From: an uncultured Lachnospiraceae bacterium
GTDB lineage: Bacteria > Bacillota_A > Clostridia > Lachnospirales > Lachnospiraceae
Assembly: GCA_910585355.1 (NCBI GenBank)
Contig: CAJUDN010000034.1
Coordinates: 23,355-31,044 of the forward strand
Reading direction: 5' to 3'
DNA: 7,690 nt
Shown here: piece by piece, positions 1 to 5,557 of the stretch
Numbering within the stretch: position 1 is the stretch's first letter
Layout: the number at the start of each line of letters is the position of its first letter
Notes under the pieces: model-generated
The model's database searches: none
Told to the model about the DNA's origin: nothing
Seen by the model: the letters and a program-made list of their open reading frames with translations, nothing else
Made by a program: the position numbers and the translations under genes

Positions 1-49
1 TCGCAAGGCTGAACTGTTACTATTAATTATGGAAAGATTTAAAAAATAC

Positions 50-77
50 TTGACATTTTATAATGGTCTTATATGAT
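50..77 (+). promoter_or_regulatory. Sigma-A-type promoter of the RidA/PLP-enzyme operon
   Basis: A perfect -35 box TTGACA (50-55) is followed after 16 bases by TATGAT (72-77), a one-mismatch -10 box. The surrounding sequence is very AT-rich. Transcription would start near 84-86, giving a leader of about 110 bases before the RidA-family start codon at 195. The -10 box lies inside a 26-bp palindrome (68-93), so the promoter is probably repressed or otherwise controlled there. The boxes are seen in the sequence; activity is inferred. Confidence 0.75.
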
Positions 78-93
78 TTATATATCATATAAG
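68..93. promoter_or_regulatory. Palindromic operator candidate overlapping the -10 box
   Basis: The left arm CTTATATGAT (68-77) is the exact reverse complement of the right arm ATCATATAAG (84-93). The six central bases TTATAT add two more paired positions, so 12 of 13 base pairs across the 26-bp dyad match. It covers the -10 box and the likely transcription start of the downstream operon. That is the classic place for a dimeric repressor such as a GntR-, MarR- or TetR-type protein. No regulator gene lies in the window, so the binding protein is unknown. Confidence 0.6.
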
Positions 94-194
94 CGGAAAG
101 CTACCATGCAAATGGGTCATTAATCCCCATAGGTGCTGCATGATGGAATTTCCAAAAGCTCTTGTACCACTCACACTTAAGGAGGCGAAACGCC

Positions 195-581
195 ATGAAA
201 GAAATTGTTTTGGATAGTAAGCGAAAAAAGGCAGGACATTATGCCCCTGGCATAATTTCAAGAGGATTGCTCTATATCTCTGGCCAGCTTCCCATTAATC
301 TGAATACCGGGGAGCTGGCTGAAGGCGGGATAGAGGCTCAGGCAAGACAGGTCTTTTCTAATCTGGACCATATTCTTCAGGCGGCTGGAACGACGCGAAA
401 CTCCGTTGTTCAATGCCGCGTTTATATTCCCGATATGAGGTATTGGGAGAAAATTAATGAATTGTACGCTGAATATTTCGGACATCACAGGCCGGCCAGA
501 GTGGTTGTGCCTACAAATGAACTGCACTATGGCGCTTTGGTGGAGATCGAGGCGGTTGCGGAAGTAGGTGATGAGGCGTGA
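195..581 (+). CDS. RidA/YjgF/YER057c/UK114-family protein (enamine/imine deaminase)
   Basis: This 128-residue protein has the size of the RidA family, small soluble cytoplasmic trimers that hydrolyse reactive enamine/imine intermediates such as 2-aminoacrylate released by PLP enzymes. Family landmarks are an SGQLP strand (29-33), NL..IL..AG (57-65), the IN..Y helix (87-91), PAR with the conserved carboxylate-binding arginine at 102, and VEIEAVAEV near the end (116-124). Tyr16 matches the active-site tyrosine position. The cysteine that follows the arginine by two in E. coli RidA is a valine here, and the usual LP motif before the last strand is replaced by ELHYG (109-113), so this is a divergent branch. 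The ATG at 195 is chosen because GGAGG (181-185) stands nine bases upstream; the frame is also open from a TTG at 162. The gene overlaps the next one by four bases, which suggests it protects against that PLP enzyme's by-products. Family assignment is firm; the substrate is inferred. Confidence 0.93.
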   Translation: MKEIVLDSKRKKAGHYAPGIISRGLLYISGQLPINLNTGELAEGGIEAQARQVFSNLDHILQAAGTTRNSVVQCRVYIPDMRYWEKINELYAEYFGHHRPARVVVPTNELHYGALVEIEAVAEVGDEA

Positions 582-1672
582 ATTTTATTTGTGCAAAGTG
601 TGGCAAAAGGGAGCCTGTTTCCACGCTCAGGCCCAAGTGCGATTGTGGTGGACTATGGGAACTGGACTATCACCCTCCAATATTTTCAGAGGAACAAATT
701 GACCGGCGGGAATGGAGCCTTTTCCGATATAGAAACTTCATGGCGTTGGAGAACGATTGCTGGAAAGACATCTCATTGGGAGAGGGGATGACGCCGGTAA
801 TCCGGTTAAACGAAGATGTTCTTCTGAAAATGGACTATTTTATGCCAACGCTTTCTTTTAAGGATCGTGGGGCGGCGGTATTGATTGCACATTGCAAATC
901 CATTGGGGTGACGCGGGTGGTTCAAGACAGCAGCGGCAACGCCGGCAATGCTGTGGCGGCGTACTGTGCCAGGGCGGGAATTGATTGTGAAATTTTCGTT
1001 CCGGAAGGGACCTCTCCAAAAAAAATTGATATGATCCGCGCTCATGGGGCCGTCTGCACGGTTGTACCTGGTTCTCGCGATCACTGTGCGGAAGTCTGCC
1101 GTGAAAAGGTAGAGCGCGAAGGCGTTTACTATGCGAATCATGTTTACAATCCTTTTTTCTACGAAGGGACAAAAACCTATATTTACGAGGTTTACGAACA
1201 GCTTGGCAGGATTCCGCAAAACATCGTTGTGCCAGTGGGGAATGGCACCTTGTTCCTGGGTGTGGTTTATGCCCTGGAACACCTTTTATCGAGCGGCGTG
1301 ATTGGGAGGATGCCGCAGATTATCGCCCTGCAGTCGGAAAACTGTGATCCATTACTGCAAAGCGTAAAAAAGGGGTCAGAAGTTCCAGCGGAGGTATCTC
1401 CTGCCCCTACGCTGGCAGAGGGCATTGCTATTGGCAAGCCGCTTCGGGGTGAAACGATGTTGCGGCTTGCTAAAAAATACGGGATTCGCTTTGTCCATGC
1501 CCCGGAAGATAAAATTTTGGAGGCCAGAGCATTTCTGTCGGCGAACGGCATCTATTGTGAACATACTACCGCCGCGAATTATGCGGCGTATCTGCACTAC
1601 GTGGAGCTTTATGGAAAAACACCGGATTGCCTGATTACGATGTGCGGAGCAGGATTAAAATCTGACCATTGA
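578..1672 (+). CDS. Threonine synthase-like PLP-dependent enzyme with N-terminal zinc ribbon
   Basis: This 364-residue protein is a fold-type II PLP enzyme. It opens with a small zinc ribbon (Cys5, Cys8, Cys21, Cys23) of the kind found on many threonine synthases. The catalytic lysine that binds PLP is Lys95 in SFKDRG (93-98). SSGNAG (118-123) is the substrate/PLP asparagine loop, PVGNGT (219-224) the phosphate-binding loop, EGIA (281-284) a further family motif, and CGAGLK (356-361) the C-terminal segment that contacts the PLP ring nitrogen. The overall order matches threonine synthase (O-phosphohomoserine to threonine). No thrA, thrB or other threonine-pathway gene is nearby, so a related activity such as cysteate synthase-like chemistry or an ammonia-lyase remains possible. 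The start is GTG at 578, overlapping the RidA-family stop as GTGA, with a weak AGGTG upstream (566-570). This arrangement indicates translational coupling. Fold and PLP chemistry are secure; the substrate is not. Confidence 0.85.
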   Translation: MNFICAKCGKREPVSTLRPKCDCGGLWELDYHPPIFSEEQIDRREWSLFRYRNFMALENDCWKDISLGEGMTPVIRLNEDVLLKMDYFMPTLSFKDRGAAVLIAHCKSIGVTRVVQDSSGNAGNAVAAYCARAGIDCEIFVPEGTSPKKIDMIRAHGAVCTVVPGSRDHCAEVCREKVEREGVYYANHVYNPFFYEGTKTYIYEVYEQLGRIPQNIVVPVGNGTLFLGVVYALEHLLSSGVIGRMPQIIALQSENCDPLLQSVKKGSEVPAEVSPAPTLAEGIAIGKPLRGETMLRLAKKYGIRFVHAPEDKILEARAFLSANGIYCEHTTAANYAAYLHYVELYGKTPDCLITMCGAGLKSDH

Positions 1673-1817
1673 TACAGGATTGGTTTTTTAAGCGGTAGCC
1701 TTTGGGAGCGTTCATAGTTATGTGCTTTAGCGATTCATGGAGGATACCGAAATCTGCACAAAAGCCAGATGATTTAAAGGTAAGGAAAGGCATGGAAAAT
1801 TAGGGAGAGGCAAGAAG

Positions 1818-1852
1818 ATTTTTCAAAAGATGAAAATTTTTCAAAAGATGAA
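1818..1852. repeat. Tandem 17-bp direct repeat
   Basis: The 17-base unit ATTTTTCAAAAGATGAA occurs at 1818-1834 and again, identically, at 1836-1852 with one A between the copies. It sits in the otherwise gene-free stretch between the PLP-enzyme gene and the intergenic stem-loop. It may be a simple slippage duplication. A protein-binding role is possible but unsupported. Confidence 0.75.
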
Positions 1853-1853
1853 G

Positions 1854-1898
1854 AAGAGTGCCGCCGCATTATCTTTTTGATAATGAGGCGGCACTCTT
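1854..1898. terminator. Bidirectional stem-loop terminator between convergent genes
   Basis: The left arm AAGAGTGCCGCC (1854-1865) pairs perfectly with GGCGGCACTCTT (1887-1898). A second helix CATTATC/GATAATG (1867-1873 with 1879-1885) continues past a one-by-one mismatch, closing a five-T loop. On the + strand the stem ends in TTTT (1897-1900). On the - strand the stem is followed by the T-rich TCTTCATCTTTT. The stop codon of the convergent penicillin-binding protein gene is 18 bases away and no other terminator is obvious, so the structure probably ends transcription from both sides. The upstream gap 1673-1817 shows no convincing gene. Confidence 0.8.
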
Positions 1899-1916
1899 TT
1901 GAATTCATTTTTACAC

Positions 1917-4589
1917 CTACTGATATCCGGGGCCTTTTGGAATGTAAATGTCTTCCAGCGGGGAGCTGGGGATAAAGGGGGCTGTTGTTTCCGGAACTTC
2001 CGGACTTTCGGCGGTAGTTTCCTCCGGAATAACCACAGCGGCCTGGGTGTGTATTGGGCAGGTGCCGGGCATCCGGTAATGGGTATCATCCGTGCCTCCG
2101 CTTTCCCCGTCGGGAATTACCATAAAGGTTCTGGAAACCCTGGATTCTTCCGGACAGTATTCTGTGGGAATGCCGCCGGATTCCGCGCAGACTGTGTATT
2201 TCACATGATGGTCGCACACTTCTGTGGGAGCGGTTCCTTTTGCAAAATATTCTGTGTGAACAGCGCTTCCTCTCGGATCCGCCTCACAAACTCCGGGACT
2301 TGGCAGCATACCGGATTTCCGGCATACTGCGGCCCGCTCTATGGACGAGGGCACTTCAAATCCGGTATCGGCCATTCCCTCATGGATTCTGGTCATGATT
2401 TTTCTCCAAATGATTTTGTGATAGGAAGTACTGCTTCCGATGGCGGAAATCTTCTGGTTGTCGTCACATCCGGACCAGATTCCGGCAGTATAGTAAGGCG
2501 TAAAGCCCACAAACCAGATGTCGTTGTTACTGGTGGTGGTGCCGGATTTACCCGCGTTTGACATGCCGGGGATATTGGCCACAGCGCTGGTGGAATTTAA
2601 GTTGACTCCAGCTGAAGAGTACATTCGGCTTCCTTCCATGGACTGGGACAAAGCATCCGTTAAAAGGAAAGCGGTGGAATCCTTTAATACCCGTTTGGTT
2701 TCCGGCTCGTTTTCCAGGAGAACTTTTCCGTTATGGTCCAAAATCTTTGTAAAGAACACAGGCTTGGTATAAATACCGCCGTTGGCGATGGTGGCATAGG
2801 CGGCTGTCAGCTCCAGGTTGGAAACGCCCTTGGTAATACCGCCCAGGGCGGTGGCCGCATTGTAATCGGATTCTGTCAGAGACGTGATTCCGAAATTCCT
2901 TGCATACTCTACTCCAAGCTGCGGACTTACCGTTTCCATCATACACCGAACAGCAACAATATTCATGGAATAAACAATGCCGTCACGGATGCTGCTGTAA
3001 CCGAGATAGCCTTTGTTGGAGTACCAGTTCCGGAAGGTCTTTGAACCAACTGTATAGGGCGCATCATAATATACGGTGCTTAAGGTAGCGCCGCAGGTGT
3101 CAAGAGCAGGTGCGAAAGCGGTAATGACCTTGAAGGTGGAGCCCGGCTGCCTTAAAGTATTTGTGGCACGGTTTAAGGAAAGGCTTACTTCCTTGACGCC
3201 GCGGCCGCCGCTTAAGGCTTTTACATAGCCAGTGGTGTGATCCATGAGCACGTAGGAAATCTGCGGCTGTAAAATATAGTGGACAGATTCCCCAAGAACC
3301 GTATCCTCCTCTTCCACCATGGCGGTTTTATAGGTTTCAATGGCCTCAGCCGCCTCTTCTTTCGTATTGAACAGGCCGTTGTATGAGGATTTTCCGAGAT
3401 CATTCTTAAAATAGCTCCTCATGCTTTCGGTGGAGTAGTTGGTGGTGGTCCCGTCTTCATGCTGAACGGACAGCCTGTAATCCACAGAATAGTACACCAC
3501 GTCGTAGTTATCAGGATTATTGATTTCTTCATCCACAACAGCCTGGAGGTCCGGGTCCTGGGTGGTGAAGATGGAGAGGCCGCCGGAATATAACAGGTTG
3601 GAAGCCTGCGTTACCGTATAGCCTTTCTTTTCCTGAAGCGCTTTGATTACCTGCTCGGTCAGTTCGTCTGTAAAATAGGAATAGGGATTCTGACTTTCCT
3701 TGGTCACCAGATCCACGTTCTGGATTCTGGAATACACATCGTCTGCCAGAGCCTCTTCCTGGTCTTTCTTTTCGATTTTTCCCTGCTCGTACATGTACTG
3801 AAGAATGACGCGCCGTTTTTCTTCATTGTTGACGCGGCCCTTTTCGGAAAGTGGATTGTACTTGGAGGGGTTCTGGGTGATACCTGCAATGACGGTTGCC
3901 TCTGAAAGCGTCAGATCAGAAACGTCCTTATCAAAGTATCGTTTGGCCGCGGCCTTTACTCCCAGGGTATTGTTGCCGAGATTGATGGTGTTTAAGTAGT
4001 TTTTCAGGATAATTTTCTTATCCATGGTTTTTTCAAGCTGGACGGCCAGATACTGCTCCTGGATTTTACGCTCCAGCTTTTCGCCGAAGGTGTCTTCATT
4101 TCCCCCGGCAAATACATTATTTTTAATTAGCTGCTGGGTCAGGGTACTGCCGCCTCCGGCGCTGGAATCTCCCGTCAGGACACCCACAACCGCACGCATC
4201 ATGGAGCGGATATCCACACCCTTATGAGTCCAGAACCTGGCGTCCTCAATGGCAACGAATGCGTCGATGAGGCATTGGGGCAGCTCTTCGTATGTTGCCT
4301 CCAGACGGTTGGCTCCGGATTTTACAAGGGTTTCCGTAAGATTCCCCTTACTGTCGTACACCATGGTCGCAAAGCCGCTGGGTTCAATGCTGGCCACGTC
4401 GATTTCGGGAGCAGAGTCTATGACCCCTTTGAATACTCCATAACCCAGACTGACAGCCAGAACCAGGCAGAAGGAACACAAAACCAGGGCGATCTTCACA
4501 AAGAAAAGAATCAGCTTGGATGCAATTTTTTCTGCTTTGGAACTGGTCTTTCTAAGCTTCCGGGTTACTTCACGTTTTCCATAATTCAT
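1917..4589 (-). CDS. Class A penicillin-binding protein (PBP1A-type, bifunctional)
   Basis: This 890-residue protein polymerises and cross-links peptidoglycan at the outer face of the membrane. A basic cytoplasmic N-terminus (1-25) precedes one membrane segment (about 26-53). The GT51 glycosyltransferase domain covers roughly 75-290, with catalytic Glu115 in EDARFW and GGSTLTQQLIKN (147-158) as its second signature. The transpeptidase domain covers roughly 330-735. It has the acylated serine in STFK (Ser484, Lys487), SMN (541-543) and KSGTT (681-685), so all three penicillin-binding motifs are intact. The tail (about 750-890) carries six cysteines (756, 768, 792, 801, 812, 844), including a C..SG....YC pattern (801-812), then a Pro/Glu/Thr-rich end. 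Such tails are common in clostridial PBP1A proteins. The ATG at 4589 has AGGAGG (4603-4598) eight bases upstream. It is transcribed alone, convergent with the PLP-enzyme operon and divergent from yigZ. The usual names would be ponA, pbpA or mrcA; orthology cannot be settled here. Confidence 0.96.
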   Translation of the reverse strand: MNYGKREVTRKLRKTSSKAEKIASKLILFFVKIALVLCSFCLVLAVSLGYGVFKGVIDSAPEIDVASIEPSGFATMVYDSKGNLTETLVKSGANRLEATYEELPQCLIDAFVAIEDARFWTHKGVDIRSMMRAVVGVLTGDSSAGGGSTLTQQLIKNNVFAGGNEDTFGEKLERKIQEQYLAVQLEKTMDKKIILKNYLNTINLGNNTLGVKAAAKRYFDKDVSDLTLSEATVIAGITQNPSKYNPLSEKGRVNNEEKRRVILQYMYEQGKIEKKDQEEALADDVYSRIQNVDLVTKESQNPYSYFTDELTEQVIKALQEKKGYTVTQASNLLYSGGLSIFTTQDPDLQAVVDEEINNPDNYDVVYYSVDYRLSVQHEDGTTTNYSTESMRSYFKNDLGKSSYNGLFNTKEEAAEAIETYKTAMVEEEDTVLGESVHYILQPQISYVLMDHTTGYVKALSGGRGVKEVSLSLNRATNTLRQPGSTFKVITAFAPALDTCGATLSTVYYDAPYTVGSKTFRNWYSNKGYLGYSSIRDGIVYSMNIVAVRCMMETVSPQLGVEYARNFGITSLTESDYNAATALGGITKGVSNLELTAAYATIANGGIYTKPVFFTKILDHNGKVLLENEPETKRVLKDSTAFLLTDALSQSMEGSRMYSSAGVNLNSTSAVANIPGMSNAGKSGTTTSNNDIWFVGFTPYYTAGIWSGCDDNQKISAIGSSTSYHKIIWRKIMTRIHEGMADTGFEVPSSIERAAVCRKSGMLPSPGVCEADPRGSAVHTEYFAKGTAPTEVCDHHVKYTVCAESGGIPTEYCPEESRVSRTFMVIPDGESGGTDDTHYRMPGTCPIHTQAAVVIPEETTAESPEVPETTAPFIPSSPLEDIYIPKGPGYQ

Positions 4590-4612
4590 TCAGGAAGCCT
4601 CCTTTTTATGCA

Positions 4613-4638
4613 GGAATGCCGCCGAACCGGCGTATTCC
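4613..4638 (-). promoter_or_regulatory. Stem-loop in the penicillin-binding protein mRNA leader
   Basis: GGAAT (4613-4617) pairs with ATTCC (4634-4638) and CGCCG (4620-4624) with CGGCG (4628-4632), separated by a small 2x1 internal loop and closed by three bases. In the mRNA it lies between the predicted transcription start (about 4641) and the AGGAGG site, ending nine bases before the latter. It could stabilise the 5' end of the transcript or influence ribosome access. There is no T-run, so it is not a terminator. Structure is seen; function is inferred. Confidence 0.45.
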
Positions 4639-4647
4639 AACGGGAAC

Positions 4648-4676
4648 ATTATATCAAAGTTTGAAAGAATAATAAA
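4648..4676 (-). promoter_or_regulatory. Extended -10 promoter of the penicillin-binding protein gene
   Basis: Read on the - strand, TGA followed by TATAAT (4656-4648) makes a perfect -10 box with the extended TGN motif. At 17-bp spacing the -35 position (4676-4671) is TTTATT, only three of six matches, which fits promoters that rely on the extended -10. The predicted start near 4641 gives a leader of about 50 bases. Confidence 0.7.
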
Positions 4677-4682
4677 TACCTA

Positions 4683-4777
4683 TTGTGGAAAAGTTTGGTT
4701 TGTATTATGATATTTTTGACGACAAAGTGGGGAAATATGAAGAAAAAATTACGTTTTTAAAAAGATATGGATATAAA
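4683..4777 (+). promoter_or_regulatory. Probable yigZ promoter region
   Basis: This AT-rich stretch upstream of yigZ holds two reasonable promoter matches. One is TTGTGG (4683-4688), 17 bases, then TATGAT (4706-4711). The other is TTACGT (4749-4754), 17 bases, then TATAAA (4772-4777). Each has a good -10 and a poor -35, so I cannot choose between them. The gene has no upstream co-directional neighbour, so a promoter is needed here. Confidence 0.4.
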
Positions 4778-4815
4778 TGTGCAGATTATATTCCGAAAAA
4801 AGAGAGGGAAGAGAA

Positions 4816-5472
4816 ATGGCGGACAGTTATAAAATTCTGTATGGGGGCGGCGAAGCCGAGACCGAGGTGAAAAAATCGCGGTTTATTGCAACTGTAAGAC
4901 CGGTAAAAACCGAGGCAGAAGCCTCTTTATTTATTGCGGAAATGAAAAAAAAATACTGGGATGCATCCCACAACTGCTCTGCCTTTACGATAGGAAGGCA
5001 CCATGAGCTCACCAGGTGCAGTGACGACGGAGAGCCGGCCCAGACAGCGGGACGTCCTATGCTGGATGTGCTTCTGGGAGAGGATATCCATGACCTTTGT
5101 GTGGTGGTGACCCGGTACTTCGGCGGAACTTTGCTTGGAACGGGCGGGCTTGTGCGGGCCTACTCCGGCGCGGTGAAAGAAGGGCTTTTCATGAGCCAGG
5201 TGGTGGAAAAACGCCGTGCTTTCCAGATGACGGTTCAGACGGATTACACCGGAGTCGGAAAAATCCAGTACATTCTCGGCCAGGCGGGAATTACGGTTCT
5301 GGATTCCATCTACACGGATAAGGTGGAGTTTAAGATTTTGGTTCCGGCGGGTGATTATGAAAGCCTGGAAAATAAGATTACCGAGGGAACAGCCGGCGGC
5401 GCCAGAATCACAAAAGGCGATGAGATCTGGTTTGGCCTCCTTAATAAGGAAGTGATTTTGTTTGAAGAGTAA
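4816..5472 (+). CDS. yigZ: YigZ family protein (IMPACT N-terminal domain plus DUF1949)
   Basis: This 218-residue protein belongs to the conserved UPF0029/IMPACT family, bacterial relatives of the eukaryotic translation regulator IMPACT. Its biochemical role is not settled; a link to translation or stress is suspected from eukaryotic relatives. The N-terminal IMPACT domain (about 18-125) shows KKSRFIA (19-25), DASHNC (49-54), SDDGEP (69-74), TAGRP (77-81), VVVTRYFGG (96-104) and LGTGGLVRAYS (107-117), which are its most conserved blocks. The C-terminal 135-210 region fits DUF1949, a ferredoxin-like domain. Length is normal for the family. The ATG at 4816 is preferred over an in-frame ATG at 4777: the purine-rich AGAGGGAAG (4803-4811) lies before it, and the protein aligned by eye starts MADSYK before the first conserved block. 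It lies 81 bases upstream of typA on the same strand, but typA has its own promoter. Confidence 0.95.
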   Translation: MADSYKILYGGGEAETEVKKSRFIATVRPVKTEAEASLFIAEMKKKYWDASHNCSAFTIGRHHELTRCSDDGEPAQTAGRPMLDVLLGEDIHDLCVVVTRYFGGTLLGTGGLVRAYSGAVKEGLFMSQVVEKRRAFQMTVQTDYTGVGKIQYILGQAGITVLDSIYTDKVEFKILVPAGDYESLENKITEGTAGGARITKGDEIWFGLLNKEVILFEE

Positions 5473-5479
5473 GTTTTTA

Positions 5480-5508
5480 TTGCAATTTATTAGCCGCAAT
5501 GCTATAAT
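5480..5508 (+). promoter_or_regulatory. Promoter of typA
   Basis: TTGCAA (5480-5485, four of six matches) is followed after exactly 17 bases by a perfect TATAAT (5503-5508). The bases TGC directly before it form an extended -10 motif. Transcription would start near 5515 and give a leader of about 40 bases. It begins only eight bases after the yigZ stop, so typA can be expressed independently of yigZ. Confidence 0.8.
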
Positions 5509-5536
5509 CGTGTGTCGAGTAAAAGGAATTAAACGT

Positions 5537-5557
5537 ATGGAAAGAGGATTCTTATGA
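5537..5557 (+). CDS. Six-codon upstream reading frame overlapping the typA start
   Basis: ATG at 5537 opens a frame encoding MERGFL and ends with TGA at 5555-5557. This stop overlaps the typA start codon as ATGA. AAAGGA (5522-5527) lies nine bases before it, a plausible ribosome binding site. If translated, it would deliver ribosomes straight to the typA start and cover the typA site AGAGG (5543-5547). Such short frames also occur by chance, so this is a candidate leader only. Confidence 0.3.
   Translation: MERGFL

Noticed and set aside
1673..1817. Possible small gene between the PLP-enzyme gene and the terminator
   Set aside because: Only very short frames such as an 11-codon one at 1737 are present, without protein-like features.
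1899..2561. 220-codon + strand frame opposite the penicillin-binding protein gene
   Set aside because: It is antisense to an intact conserved gene, low-complexity and glycine/serine-rich, and has no recognisable domain.
4685..4870. 61-codon GTG-initiated + strand frame upstream of and overlapping yigZ
   Set aside because: It has no ribosome binding site, overlaps the firmly supported yigZ start in another frame, and its composition follows the AT-rich promoter region.
5479..5500. ATTGC/GCAAT inverted repeat in the typA promoter
   Set aside because: Five-base arms with a 12-base gap are expected by chance, and they overlap the promoter boxes themselves.
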